This document shows, piece by piece, positions 19,046 to 27,817 of a stretch of DNA of 64,000 bases. The notes beneath the pieces are model-generated. The model ran no database searches, was not told the DNA's origin, and worked only from the letters and a program-made list of their open reading frames with translations. Position numbers and translations under genes: made by a program. Every line of letters begins with the position of its first letter. Position 1 is the first letter of the stretch. Source of the DNA: Geomonas agri (lineage in GTDB: Bacteria > Desulfobacterota > Desulfuromonadia > Geobacterales > Geobacteraceae); NCBI RefSeq assembly GCF_020179605.1, contig NZ_JAINZO010000002.1, positions 372,001 through 436,000 on the forward strand, read 5' to 3'.

Positions 19046-19831
19046 CTAGGCGAGCAGCCTGAACAGGGCGTGCATCTGCTGCACGAAAGAGCCGAAACTC
19101 CCGTTGAGGACGCGCAGGAATACCGGCAGCGTGATGCCGAGGATCAGGAAGCCGATGCCGATGTTGAGTGGCATGCTGACCATGAAGACGTTCATGGCCG
19201 GGAAGCTGCGCGCCACGATGCCGAGCGCCACGGTGGTGGCCAGAAGCGCCACCGAGACAGGCGCCGCCAGTTTCAGCGCTATGACGAAGATGCCGGTGCT
19301 GGTCTGGACCAGGAACTTCAGCAGGCCGCCGCTCACGTGCCATGCCCCCAGCGGAATGAGCTGGTAGCTCTCCACGATTCCCTTGATGAAGAAGTGGTGC
19401 ACGTCAAGCGCGAGGAAGATCAGGGTGGCCAGCACCCCCTCGAAGATGGCCATGGTAGGGACGTTGTTCTGCGTGGTCGGGTCGAACTGGGCCGCGATGG
19501 AGATTCCCATCTGGGTCCCCACCAGCTGACCGCTGAACTCGACCGCCGCAAAGACGAACTGGGAAATCGCGCCCAGCGTCAGGCCGACCAGCGTTTCGCG
19601 CATCACCAGTATCATGAGGGAGAGGGAGTCGGTCTCGACGGGGACGGCCTTCAGTCGAATGATGGGGAAGATGACCAGGGCCATGGCGAAAATGAGCGGG
19701 ACCTTGATGCGGGTGGGTACCAGCCGTGCCCCGAACATCGGGATGGCCATGAACAGTGCCGCGACCCGGGCCAGGACCAGGGCGAAGGGGATCAGGTCGG
19801 CCAGGGCCTTGAGCGGGAGGGCGTCGAGCAC
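19046..19831 (-). CDS. fliR: Flagellar export protein FliR
   Basis: FliR is a core membrane part of the flagellar export gate with FliP and FliQ. The 261-residue protein is strongly hydrophobic with about six membrane segments and the family-typical QMGISIAAQFDPTTQ near residues 107-121. The GTG start at 19831 directly abuts the fliQ stop codon, pointing to coupled translation. Confidence 0.92.
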   Translation of the reverse strand: MLDALPLKALADLIPFALVLARVAALFMAIPMFGARLVPTRIKVPLIFAMALVIFPIIRLKAVPVETDSLSLMILVMRETLVGLTLGAISQFVFAAVEFSGQLVGTQMGISIAAQFDPTTQNNVPTMAIFEGVLATLIFLALDVHHFFIKGIVESYQLIPLGAWHVSGGLLKFLVQTSTGIFVIALKLAAPVSVALLATTVALGIVARSFPAMNVFMVSMPLNIGIGFLILGITLPVFLRVLNGSFGSFVQQMHALFRLLA

Positions 19832-20101
19832 CTAGTGCCTCATATTGGCGATCATGCCGTAGATCTCGTGAGTGAAGTCGCTCATGTACATCATCATCCA
19901 AGGGAAGAAGATTACCATGGCCACCATGACCGCGATGATCTTGGGAGCGAAGGCGAGCGTTGCCTCGTTGATCGAGGTCACCGCCTGGAAGATGCTGATG
20001 AGGAGGCCCACCACCAGGGCGGTGATGAGCAGCGGCGCCGAGAGGAGGATCACCGCCTCGAAGCTTCTCCTGCCCAGCTGGACTACCATTTCCGGGGTCA
20101 T
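19832..20101 (-). CDS. fliQ: Flagellar export protein FliQ
   Basis: The 89-residue FliQ is an export-gate subunit with two membrane helices (about 17-37 and 52-72). LLISIFQAVTSINEATLAFAPKI is the conserved central part (two overlapping runs, each shorter than 20 residues, around residues 33-56). It lies between fliP and fliR as usual. Confidence 0.93.
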   Translation of the reverse strand: MTPEMVVQLGRRSFEAVILLSAPLLITALVVGLLISIFQAVTSINEATLAFAPKIIAVMVAMVIFFPWMMMYMSDFTHEIYGMIANMRH

Positions 20102-20116
20102 ACTAACTCCTTATCC

Positions 20117-20875
20117 TTACCCGAAGCTCTTCACCAGCGACCCGATCACCAGTCCCCACCCGTCCACCAGCACGAACAACAGGATCTTGAAGGGGAGCGA
20201 TATCATGACCGGTGGCAGCATCATCATACCCATCGACATGAGCACCGAGGCGACCACCATGTCCAGCACCAGGAACGGGATGAAGATCAAAAAGCCGATC
20301 TGGAACGCGGTCTTCAGCTCGCTGATCATGTAGGCCGGGATCAGCGTCATGGTCGGGATGTCATCGGCGTTGCGCGGCCTGGGGAGCTTGGAGAGGTTGA
20401 TGAAGAGGGCCAGGTCCTTCTCGCGCACCTGCGAGAGCATGAACTTTCTCAAGGGGGCCACGCCGCGCTTGAGCGCCTCCTCCTGGGTGATGGTCTGCGC
20501 CTTGTACGGCTGCAGCGCCTGGGTGTTCACCTGCTGCCAGACCGGCGCCATGATGAAGAAGGTGAGAAACAGCGACAGCCCCACCACGATCTGGTTCGAG
20601 GGGGCCTGCTGGGTTCCCAGCGCCGACCGGAGGAAGGAGAGCACTACGACGATCCGGGTGAAGGAGGTGGTCATCATCAGGAGGCTCGGCGCCAGCGAGA
20701 TGATGGTCATCACGAAGAAGATCTGCAGCACCACGGAGACGTCGGCCGGCTTGCTCACCTTGCCGACCCCGACACTCACCGTGGGGAGGGAAAGCGGTTC
20801 CGCGCCCGCGGTCGCCGCCAGTATCAGGGATAGAGCCACCAGGAGCAGCGCCCCCAGTATCGTTTTATGTTTCAC
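20117..20875 (-). CDS. fliP: Flagellar export protein FliP
   Basis: FliP forms the pentameric core of the flagellar export gate. The 252-residue protein has a cleavable signal (residues 1-25, ending ATAGA), and the family motifs [19 protein letters not shown] near 71-89 and [16 protein letters not shown] near 182-197. The start is a GTG at 20875 that overlaps the fliO stop by 4 bases. Confidence 0.94.
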   Translation of the reverse strand: MKHKTILGALLLVALSLILAATAGAEPLSLPTVSVGVGKVSKPADVSVVLQIFFVMTIISLAPSLLMMTTSFTRIVVVLSFLRSALGTQQAPSNQIVVGLSLFLTFFIMAPVWQQVNTQALQPYKAQTITQEEALKRGVAPLRKFMLSQVREKDLALFINLSKLPRPRNADDIPTMTLIPAYMISELKTAFQIGFLIFIPFLVLDMVVASVLMSMGMMMLPPVMISLPFKILLFVLVDGWGLVIGSLVKSFG

Positions 20876-21345
20876 GCAAACCCACCGCTTTTGCCGAGAT
20901 GCCCAAGCGGCGCGCCCTTACGGGGGAGTCCGCCGACCAGGGCATCCAGCTTTTTCCTGAGCTGGCCCGGGATCAGCGCCGCGGCGGCGCTTTTCTCCTC
21001 GACCACCTCGATCTCTTCCAGCATCTCTACCTGCTTGATCAGGCTCACCCCTTCGCCGCTGTTGGACAAAAGCAGGTACTCGCCCCCCACCTCGACCAGC
21101 ATCAGCGACTTCTTGGGGGCCAGGTGCCTGGTCTCCACCACGCGGATGTACCCCGCCGATTTCCCCTGCGGCATCTTCATCAGCTTGCCGGCCAGGTAGT
21201 ACAGCACCAGGATGATGCCGATCACCAGGATCAGCGATCCCACCATCTGGGCCAGGCTCCCCAACAGGTCGGGGCCGCCGCTGTCGGCATGCGCCGCCGC
21301 CGGGAGGAGCAACGTCGCCGTTGTCACCACCGCGAGCTTTCTCAT
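20872..21345 (-). CDS. fliO: Flagellar biosynthesis protein FliO
   Basis: FliO assists assembly of the FliP ring. The 157-residue protein has an N-terminal hydrophobic signal, a membrane helix near residues 34-54 ([18 protein letters not shown]) and a FliO-type cytoplasmic core with [21 protein letters not shown] longer frame upstream runs through fliN in another phase and is not real. ATG at 21345 overlaps the fliN stop as ATGA. Confidence 0.9.
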   Translation of the reverse strand: MRKLAVVTTATLLLPAAAHADSGGPDLLGSLAQMVGSLILVIGIILVLYYLAGKLMKMPQGKSAGYIRVVETRHLAPKKSLMLVEVGGEYLLLSNSGEGVSLIKQVEMLEEIEVVEEKSAAAALIPGQLRKKLDALVGGLPRKGAPLGHLGKSGGFA

Positions 21346-21647
21346 AGTACCTTGTCCACCCTCTCGTTGGGGCTCACGATGTCCAGGAGCCGGATGCCGA
21401 ACTTGTCGTTCACTACCACCGCCTCGCCACGCGCCACCAGCTTGGAGTTCACGAAGACATCCAGCGGCTCGCCCGCGAGCTTGGTCAGCTCCACCACCGA
21501 GCCCTGGTTCAGTTGCAAGACGTCCCGCACCAAGAGCTTGGTCCGCCCCAGCTCTACGGTGAGCTGCAGCGGGATGTCCATGATGAAGTCCAGGTTCTTC
21601 GGCTGCGGAACGTCCTTCTGTTCGTCTAAAGCGAGTTTTTCGCTCAA
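21342..21647 (-). CDS. fliN: Flagellar motor switch protein FliN
   Basis: FliN builds the lower part of the C ring. The 101-residue protein is a minimal SpoA domain with PLQLTVELGRTKLLVRDVL and LVARGEAVVVNDKFGIRL. It starts with TTG at 21647, which overlaps the fliM stop (TTGA) and has AGGAGG 6 bases upstream; no ATG fits the family N-terminus. Confidence 0.93.
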   Translation of the reverse strand: MSEKLALDEQKDVPQPKNLDFIMDIPLQLTVELGRTKLLVRDVLQLNQGSVVELTKLAGEPLDVFVNSKLVARGEAVVVNDKFGIRLLDIVSPNERVDKVL

Positions 21648-22621
21648 TCTTCACCTCCTGTCAGGGTGCGCGTGATCTGTACCGCCTTGTTGCCGCCGCT
21701 TACCCCGGCAATACCCATAAACTTCTTAGTGCCCCCCACCTTGACCACCAGTTCATCCTTGCCGCTGGAATCGAGCATGATCGTGTCGCCGGGGGTGAGT
21801 CCCATCAGGTCCGCCAGCGATATGGTCGCGCCCCCCATTTCCACCGACATATCCATGGGCGCACCCATGAGCTCCTCGGAAAGGCGGTAGGACCAGAGCG
21901 GGTCCATCACCATCATGTCCATCTGCACACCGCGCTTGAGTTTGTCGCGGATCGGCTCGATGGTCAAAAATGGGATGGCGAGGATCATGTTGCCCACGGT
22001 CTCCTCGATCTGGATCTTCATGCTCATGGTGACCACCTGGTACTCGGGGGGGACGATGTTGACCAAGCGCGGGTTCATCTCCAGGCGCAAAAGGTTCATG
22101 CTGGCCGGGCAGAGCGGCGCCCAGGCGCGCTCCAGGTCGGCCAGCGCGTCCTTGACGATCTTCTCCACCAAACGCAGCTCGATGGAGGTGAAGAGCCGGT
22201 TCATCCCCTGCCCCGACGGCACCCCCGATCCACCCAGGATGCTGTCCACGATGGTGAACACCAGGGTGCTGTCGAAGGCGATCAGCGCCGCCCCCTTCAA
22301 GGGGTCCATCTTGTAGATGGCCATGCAGACCGGCGTCGGGAGCACGCTCAGGAAGTCCCCGAACTTGTAGGGAACCGCCTCCTCCTTCTTGATGTCCACC
22401 ATGCGCCCCAGCCGGTTCGACATGGTGACCCGGTTGTAGCGGATGAACCCGTCGTAGACGATGTCCAGGTTCGGGATGGCGCGGTGGGCCTCGATGTCGA
22501 GCAGGTCGAACTGCTGCGCCTGAGGCCCGCCCTTGGCCAGTTCGTTATCGGGGACTAGGGACCCGTCGAAAACGGCCGCCACGAGGGCGTCGATCTCTTC
22601 CTTGGTTAGGAGCTTTTCCAT
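21644..22621 (-). CDS. fliM: Flagellar motor switch protein FliM
   Basis: FliM links the stator-facing ring FliG to FliN and binds phosphorylated CheY. The 325-residue protein begins with the CheY-binding peptide LTKEEIDALV (residues 5-14), then the CheC-like middle domain and a C-terminal SpoA domain. The ATG at 22621 was chosen over a GTG three codons earlier since it gives the usual start close to the CheY-binding peptide. Full-length and intact. Confidence 0.93.
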   Translation of the reverse strand: MEKLLTKEEIDALVAAVFDGSLVPDNELAKGGPQAQQFDLLDIEAHRAIPNLDIVYDGFIRYNRVTMSNRLGRMVDIKKEEAVPYKFGDFLSVLPTPVCMAIYKMDPLKGAALIAFDSTLVFTIVDSILGGSGVPSGQGMNRLFTSIELRLVEKIVKDALADLERAWAPLCPASMNLLRLEMNPRLVNIVPPEYQVVTMSMKIQIEETVGNMILAIPFLTIEPIRDKLKRGVQMDMMVMDPLWSYRLSEELMGAPMDMSVEMGGATISLADLMGLTPGDTIMLDSSGKDELVVKVGGTKKFMGIAGVSGGNKAVQITRTLTGGED

Positions 22622-22633
22622 CGATGGCACCTT

Positions 22634-23167
22634 TTACTGCACCACGAAGTCAGTGAAATAAACCTTGGTTACCTTGCTGGGCGGGACCACCTTGGATACC
22701 GCGGCCAGAATCTGCTCGCGCAGCTGGTTTTTCCCCTGCAGGTCCTGGATCTCCTGCATGGTCTTGGTGGTCAAGAGGATCAGGATGGCGTCGCGCAGCG
22801 GGGCGAGCTTCGCGTCGAGCTCGGACTTCGCCTGCGGGTTGGCCATCTCGAATTCGACCTTGATCTTCAGGTAACGAAGCTCCTGGCCGTCGTAGATGTT
22901 GACGATGAAAGGCTCCAGGGGATAGATGGTGCCGCCGCCGGCAGCTGCCCCCTCACCTCCCTTGGCAGGCGCGCCATGCTCGCCGCCCCCTCCTTCCGCC
23001 TTGGCTTCGACCTTGGCGCCTTCAGGCGCCTTTTCTTTCTTGCTTCCCCCCATGAAGAAGGCTGCCGCCCCTCCGATGGCAAGGACCGCTACCACGGCGC
23101 CGATGATGATGAAGAGCTTCTTGTTGTTCTTTTCCGGGGTCTCTTGCGGCTTCGCCGGTTCGGCCAT
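22634..23167 (-). CDS. fliL: Flagellar basal body-associated protein FliL
   Basis: FliL surrounds the motor stators and supports torque. The 177-residue protein has a short cytoplasmic N-terminus, one membrane helix (residues 18-39, LFIIIGAVVAVLAIGG), a Gly/Ala/Glu-rich periplasmic linker (about 45-80) and the FliL domain starting YPLEPFIVNI. It is the first gene of the second flagellar unit, with a sigma-54 promoter 55 bases upstream. Confidence 0.92.
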   Translation of the reverse strand: MAEPAKPQETPEKNNKKLFIIIGAVVAVLAIGGAAAFFMGGSKKEKAPEGAKVEAKAEGGGGEHGAPAKGGEGAAAGGGTIYPLEPFIVNIYDGQELRYLKIKVEFEMANPQAKSELDAKLAPLRDAILILLTTKTMQEIQDLQGKNQLREQILAAVSKVVPPSKVTKVYFTDFVVQ

Positions 23168-23220
23168 GCTGGGTTCTCCTTTTTGAAACAGCTCAAGCTG
23201 GTGTATTCGATTTGAACACC

Positions 23221-23237
23221 TTGCAACCGAAATGCCA
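23221..23237 (-). promoter_or_regulatory. Sigma-54 promoter of fliL operon
   Basis: The minus strand reads TGGCATTTCGGTTGCAA, matching TGGCAYR-N4-TTGCW with exact spacing. The predicted start is near 23212, about 45 bases before the fliL ATG. Confidence 0.8.
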
Positions 23238-23636
23238 GATCGGTAGCACCGCGCCAGATAAGCCTTCAGGAACTGTCACCGGGGAAAGAAAAGGAGCGGG
23301 GAAAACGTTATGTTACGGAATGTTGCGGGCAGAGCGAATATATTGCCCACCATGGGGGGGGAGGGGCGGGAAAAGGGGTGGGTCAACTTTTTGACCGCGC
23401 GCCGTGGACCCGTAAATGCCGGCCGGGCCCGGGCAGACGGCGCACGGGGGCCTTCGGGATGGCAAAAAAGGGGGGAACAGGACGCACCGCTGCCCTGGCA
23501 CCCGGAACCAGCCTGCTTTTGCCGGGGCGCGTCAGAGTTCCGGCCGACAGGCCCGGTGTCAGACCTCCGACGCCGGGGGCGCCTTTGACACGGCAGGGAT
23601 GAGGGGGCGCGGCGTGTGCCGCGCCCCCTGTTCCTG
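23238..23636. other. Noncoding gap between flgE and fliL units
   Basis: About 400 bases hold no supported gene; frames here are short, have no ribosome binding site and show GC-rich nonsense composition. An 11-bp GC-rich hairpin at about 23602-23630 follows the flgE stop on the minus strand but lacks a T-run. The part from 23238 to 23400 is G-rich upstream sequence of the sigma-54 promoter and may hold activator sites that I cannot identify. Confidence 0.6.
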
Positions 23637-24521
23637 TTAGCGGATCAGCTGCAGGACTTCCTGCGTCATCTGGTCCGTGGTGGTGATGGTCTTGGAGTTG
23701 GCGGAGTAGGCGCGCTGGGTGACGATCATCTTCACGAATTCGCTCGCCATGTCGACGTTACTCTGCTCGAGGGTGTTGGAGAGGATCTTTTCGCTGACGC
23801 CGTTGGGCGTGTTGGCGGCCAGGGAGAAGGCAGCCCCGGAGACGCCGGCCCCGGCGGTGGCCTGGTACAGCGCCCCCCCCTGCTTGGTCAGTGCGGTCGG
23901 GTTGGATGCGGTGACCACGGCCAGCCGCTGCACGGTGGCCGCGTTGGCAGGGGTGGCGGCGACGCCGACGGCGCCGGAGGTGTTGTAGTAGTTCTGGGTG
24001 ATGCCGTCGGTGGCGAGATAGGTGATCAGGCCGGAATTGTCCATGCTGATGATCTTGCCGAAGTCGGTGGTAGGCGCGGTGCCGGTGTTCAGGAACTTGA
24101 TCGGGTTACCAGAGGTGTCCAGCACCTGGTAGCCGTCCGGGTTCACCAGGGTCAGGTTGTTGTCCACCTGGAACGCGCCGGCGCGGGAGAGGTAGGCGGC
24201 GTTCTGGGTCGCCACCGGGGAGGTTGCGGTCGGCGGCTTGAGGGCGAAGAAGCTGGTCCCCTGGATGGCGAGGTCGGTCACGTTCTCCGAGCTCTGGGTC
24301 GAACCCTGGCTGAACACGTTCTGCACCGCCTGCATCTGCACGCCCTTACCGATCTGGGAACCGTTGCCGATATTCTGGGACAGCATGTCGGAAAAGAGGG
24401 TCCGCGCCCCTTTGAAACCGATGGTGTTGACGTTGGAGATGTTGTTGCCGATGACGTTCATCGCTTCGCCGTTTTGGATCAGACCGGAAACGCCAGTAAA
24501 CAATGCGGAAGTAACACTCAT
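23637..24521 (-). CDS. flgE: Flagellar hook protein FlgE (short form)
   Basis: The 294-residue protein has the axial-protein N-terminus (SALFTGVSGL, NVIGNNISNVNTIGFK) and C-terminus (SNVDMASEFVKMIVTQRAYSAN) that build the helical core of rod and hook proteins. It lies right after flgD and the TIGR02530 gene, the usual place of flgE. FlgE is normally about 400 residues or more; here the surface domains appear very reduced, leaving a size closer to FlgF/FlgG. I favour a minimal hook protein over a rod protein on context. AAGGAGG lies before the ATG. Confidence 0.82.
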   Translation of the reverse strand: MSVTSALFTGVSGLIQNGEAMNVIGNNISNVNTIGFKGARTLFSDMLSQNIGNGSQIGKGVQMQAVQNVFSQGSTQSSENVTDLAIQGTSFFALKPPTATSPVATQNAAYLSRAGAFQVDNNLTLVNPDGYQVLDTSGNPIKFLNTGTAPTTDFGKIISMDNSGLITYLATDGITQNYYNTSGAVGVAATPANAATVQRLAVVTASNPTALTKQGGALYQATAGAGVSGAAFSLAANTPNGVSEKILSNTLEQSNVDMASEFVKMIVTQRAYSANSKTITTTDQMTQEVLQLIR

Positions 24522-24546
24522 TTTTTTGCCTCCTTAGGCTTTTTGT

Positions 24547-24572
24547 GGGACACCTCAGTCGGTCGGTGTCCC
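24547..24572. other. Inverted repeat between TIGR02530 gene and flgE
   Basis: A perfect 8-bp stem GGGACACC/GGTGTCCC with a 10-nt loop lies in the 99-base gap, without a T-run on the coding strand. It could moderate mRNA decay or flgE translation. Confidence 0.45.
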
Positions 24573-24620
24573 GCGGGCTTTCCTTCTGGAGGGCCAGCCC
24601 GTTTCAATTGTCGTTTGCTG

Positions 24621-25013
24621 TTAGAAAAATACTGCCGAGTCGATGTTGGTGAAAACGTTCCCTTTCATCCCTTGACGATCCATGGCGGTCACCACTGTCC
24701 GGTTTTTGACGCTCACCACCAGGGCCGCGTCGCCCATCAGGATCAGCGATTCCTTGCCACCCTTTTGCGCCACGCTGTCCACCGCCCCTTCCAGCTGCTT
24801 CATGTCGGCATCGGAGAGGGTGATACCGCGGGACTTGAGCCGTTCCTGGGCGTGCTGGGAGAGCCTGACCGGCTGCCCCGGCAGTTTCTGGTCCAGGACC
24901 TGGGCGAACGGGGTGCCGCTGCCGGTGTTTTTGGCTGCCGGCTTGGCGCCATTCTGGTTCGGCTTGACCGGCGCCTGGATCGGTTGGGGGAACAAGATGC
25001 TGTTGTCGATCAT
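24621..25013 (-). CDS. Flagellar operon protein, TIGR02530 family
   Basis: The 130-residue protein matches the small flagellar operon family found between flgD and flgE in many bacteria, with the helical segment LSQHAQERLKSRGITLSDAD near residues 51-70 (a DUF-like helix pair) and a C-terminal beta part ending in TAMDRQGMKGNVFTNID. Its precise job in hook building is not established. It starts 11 bases after the flgD stop. Confidence 0.82.
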   Translation of the reverse strand: MIDNSILFPQPIQAPVKPNQNGAKPAAKNTGSGTPFAQVLDQKLPGQPVRLSQHAQERLKSRGITLSDADMKQLEGAVDSVAQKGGKESLILMGDAALVVSVKNRTVVTAMDRQGMKGNVFTNIDSAVFF

Positions 25014-25024
25014 CTTAGGCTCCC

Positions 25025-25690
25025 TTAGGCTGCCTCGCTCACGGAGGTAACGTCGGTCAGGTTGATCTTCAGCCCGCCCACCGAAAGCACCGGGGTGCTG
25101 CCGGACATGTCGACACCGTTCACCTTGCCCCGCACGATACCCGTGGCGGTGACGGCAGTGCCGGCGGCGTCCTTGGCGGAGACGCTGAAGCTGTAGGCGC
25201 CGGGGGTGAGCTGCGCCCCGGAGTTGTCAGTTCCATCCCAGGCCAGGGTGTTGCTGCCCGAGTTCTGGGCGCCGGCGTTGATGGTCTTGACCACCTTGCC
25301 GTTGGCATCGAGCACGGAAACGGTCACCGTCTGTGCGCTCTTGCCCAGGTTGTAGTTGATGGCGCTGCTGCTCCCGGAGGCAAGTTCCACCTGGGAACCG
25401 GTGGCCTCCACCTGCTTGCCGATCAGCGAGACCGCCGCCATGGTACCGGCGTTGCTCCCCTGGTTCAGCATGTTCTGCAGGTTGGTGTTGGTGTTGTAGG
25501 CCTGCTCGACCTGGGTGAGCTGGGCGAGCTGCGAGATGAACTGGGTGCCGTCCTGAGGATTCAGAGGGTCCTGGTTCTGCAGCTGGGTCACGAACAGTTT
25601 CAGGAAATCGTCCTTGTTCATGCCCGTCGCCTGCTTCATCGCGGCCGCGGCCGAGGCCGTGGTTGCTGCGGATGTTGCGTCGGTTATCAT
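25025..25690 (-). CDS. flgD: Flagellar hook assembly (capping) protein FlgD
   Basis: FlgD caps the growing hook and is lost on completion. The 221-residue protein has the conserved N-terminal part MNKDDFLKLFVTQLQNQDP (24-42) with QFISQLAQLTQVEQ, and a C-terminal FlgD Ig-like domain with AWDGTDNSGAQLTPGAYSF. AAGGAGG precedes the ATG by 5 bases. It lies between fliK and the TIGR02530 gene. Confidence 0.93.
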   Translation of the reverse strand: MITDATSAATTASAAAAMKQATGMNKDDFLKLFVTQLQNQDPLNPQDGTQFISQLAQLTQVEQAYNTNTNLQNMLNQGSNAGTMAAVSLIGKQVEATGSQVELASGSSSAINYNLGKSAQTVTVSVLDANGKVVKTINAGAQNSGSNTLAWDGTDNSGAQLTPGAYSFSVSAKDAAGTAVTATGIVRGKVNGVDMSGSTPVLSVGGLKINLTDVTSVSEAA

Positions 25691-25703
25691 CCTTACCTCC
25701 TTG

Positions 25704-27719
25704 CTAGAATCGTACGTCGAGCAGGCTGTTGACCTCGGCTGTCAGATAATTGACCCGGGGTGCATCCTGTCCGTCGTACCCTGCCCCCCTGGCGAACCGT
25801 TGGGGCTGTTGCCGCTGCTGATTGCCCCTATCCTCGTTGAGGGGGCCGTTGAACCCGCCACCGCCGGTAGAGACGTTGAACCCTTCCATGGTGAGATTCT
25901 TCCCGGAGAGGGCCTCGCGCAGCGAGTCGAGGTTGCTCATCAGGAGATCTTTGACCATGCGGTTGTCCGCCTGGACCTCCACGTTGAGACGGTTGTTGTC
26001 CATGCGGAGCTGGATCTTCAGCTCTCCCAGTTCGCCCGGGTTCAGCCTGATGCTCATCTGGCCGTTCCCTTTGCCGTCGTGGGTCACCACCCCTTCCCGT
26101 ACCTGGGAAAGGATGCTTTCGTGCAGCTGACTTTTGGCCCCGGAGAGCTTCGCTTCCCCCTGCACCGCTTCGGCCGGGTTCCCCTGCGCCGTCAGTCCCA
26201 CGCCCAGCATCTGGCTGTTCTGGTTCTCCTGCCCTTTCTGGTGCGACTGTCCCTGCTCGCCCTGGGCGCCCGACGTATCCCGCCCCGCCTCCAGTCCGGA
26301 GACAGAGTTGGCTGTTGCCGTCGTTGCACTCTTGGTGCCGGAAACGTCATCCCCCGAAGCTTTGCCAACGTTTACCTGCTGGGCTTGCACCGCTTCGTGT
26401 ACCTGCTTCCCGGTGACGGCTTCGGCGTGGTGTGCGTCCCTAGGCTGCGGCTGCGCCGCCTGCTCGGCTTGCCCCCCCTGCTCCTGGGATACCGCTGCCG
26501 GGTCACCCTTTTGTTCCGGTTGTACCTTCACCTGGGGCGCTGTCGCCTCGGGCTTGGCCTCGCGGACCGTGGCGCCCTTGCCGTTGGCGTTCGCCATGGC
26601 GGCCGTCTCAGGTGCCGGGGTCTGCAGCTGCGGGGTCGCGTCTTGCGTTTGTGTTGCATCCTGTGCTGCTGTCTGGTCCTGCTGCACCGACGCTTGCTCC
26701 TGCCCCGCCGTTGTTGCGCCCGGGTCGGTTACCGTCGCGGGCTCGGCCTGCTTCCTGACCGGCATGGCCACGAAGCGCCCGGCGCCGGTTTCCTTGGCTG
26801 CCAGATGGCTGGCTGCCACGGTCTGATCGGCAGTCACGGTGGTTTTTGCGGCATCCGGCAATGCCGGAGCTTGCTGCCGCTCGCCCGCTGCGGGCGCACC
26901 TTGCGCCTGGGGCTGGTCAACCTGCGCTCCTTCTGTCGCGCCCGTCGAAGAGACCACCTGTGCTTTCCCCTGTGCGGCGGAGAGCTGTGCCGACTCGGCC
27001 TTCTGGCCGAACTGACTGCCGGCCGTGCCGGCGGTGGTCTGTTGCTGCTGTTGCGCTGCCTGCTGCGGCAGCTCCGGTTGTACCTCGCCTGCTGCCGATT
27101 GCGGCTGCATGCGCTGCTGCAGGGCGGCGAGCTTTTCGAGCGCGGTGGTGCCTGCTGCCGAGTTGGCCTCCTCGCTCCGTGCCGCCACGTTGGACTCGAC
27201 CGCGGCCATGGCCACGACCAGTCCCGGGTTCGGGTCCGGCTTTGCTTCCGGGACCATCCCGGTTGCCGCTTGTGCGGCCTGAGCGTCAGCAACCGTTTCC
27301 GGTGTTGCCGCCTGCTCCACCTCCGCGTCCCCGGCAGCGCCTTTTGCCGTTTCCTGCGCCGGCTGGGCCGCGTCCTGGTCCGCATCGTCCTTGGCAACGT
27401 GATGCTTGCGGTGAAGCGCCGTCTTGTCAGCCGCCGGGGCATGGTCTGCATGAGCCGGTTTGTCGGTGCGTGACGAGTCGGCCTCCCGCGCCTGTGCCGG
27501 GCGTGTCTTGTCGTCGGCCTTGTGGGCGCGGGCAGAGGACTTAGGAGCATGCTCCGACGTCGGGCGTGCCGGCATCGCGGGTTGCTCCGGGGTCTGTCTC
27601 CCCTGCAGCAGTTGCTGGAACACCCCCGCACCGGGGGCTGCCGTTGCGTTTGCCATCCCGCTTTGCGCCGCTGGGGCCGGGATGGCGTCTGGAATGAATG
27701 CTGCGTTTTGAACCATCAT
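25704..27719 (-). CDS. fliK: Flagellar hook-length control protein FliK
   Basis: FliK measures hook length and triggers the FlhB switch. The 671-residue protein is unusually long and mostly low-complexity, rich in Ala, Gln, Thr and Glu, as expected of a secreted ruler. The last ~130 residues are the globular Flg_hook domain with IRLNPGELGELKIQLRMD and VQADNRMVKDLLM. The ATG at 27719 follows AAGGAGG by 9-10 bases. A long open frame on the opposite strand (25614-27473) is a composition artefact of this repetitive sequence. Confidence 0.9.
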   Translation of the reverse strand: MMVQNAAFIPDAIPAPAAQSGMANATAAPGAGVFQQLLQGRQTPEQPAMPARPTSEHAPKSSARAHKADDKTRPAQAREADSSRTDKPAHADHAPAADKTALHRKHHVAKDDADQDAAQPAQETAKGAAGDAEVEQAATPETVADAQAAQAATGMVPEAKPDPNPGLVVAMAAVESNVAARSEEANSAAGTTALEKLAALQQRMQPQSAAGEVQPELPQQAAQQQQQTTAGTAGSQFGQKAESAQLSAAQGKAQVVSSTGATEGAQVDQPQAQGAPAAGERQQAPALPDAAKTTVTADQTVAASHLAAKETGAGRFVAMPVRKQAEPATVTDPGATTAGQEQASVQQDQTAAQDATQTQDATPQLQTPAPETAAMANANGKGATVREAKPEATAPQVKVQPEQKGDPAAVSQEQGGQAEQAAQPQPRDAHHAEAVTGKQVHEAVQAQQVNVGKASGDDVSGTKSATTATANSVSGLEAGRDTSGAQGEQGQSHQKGQENQNSQMLGVGLTAQGNPAEAVQGEAKLSGAKSQLHESILSQVREGVVTHDGKGNGQMSIRLNPGELGELKIQLRMDNNRLNVEVQADNRMVKDLLMSNLDSLREALSGKNLTMEGFNVSTGGGGFNGPLNEDRGNQQRQQPQRFARGAGYDGQDAPRVNYLTAEVNSLLDVRF

Positions 27720-27817
27720 GTGTGTGTCACCTCCTTTTCCTGAAATACGGCTGCGCCGATACACAGCCGGGCCGAAATCCGCCGCGGCAAGCGGCGGTTC
27801 GCACAGAGGTCAGCCGG

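Noticed and set aside
19016-20833. A 605-residue plus-strand open frame opposite fliP, fliQ and fliR
   Set aside because: His/Asp/Glu/Arg-rich mirror of hydrophobic membrane genes; no domain and no ribosome binding site.
21346-21654. Extended FliO frame or frameshift between fliN and fliO
   Set aside because: The extra frame overlaps fliN in another phase; fliN and fliO are each intact with an ATGA junction.
23212-23602. Short plus-strand open frames in the flgE-fliL gap
   Set aside because: None has a ribosome binding site or recognisable protein features, and they overlap one another in several phases.
25614-27473. A 619-residue open frame on the plus strand opposite fliK
   Set aside because: It lies opposite a low-complexity GC-rich gene; composition is Leu/Arg/Cys-rich nonsense, and fliK has a clear Shine-Dalgarno, domain and operon position.
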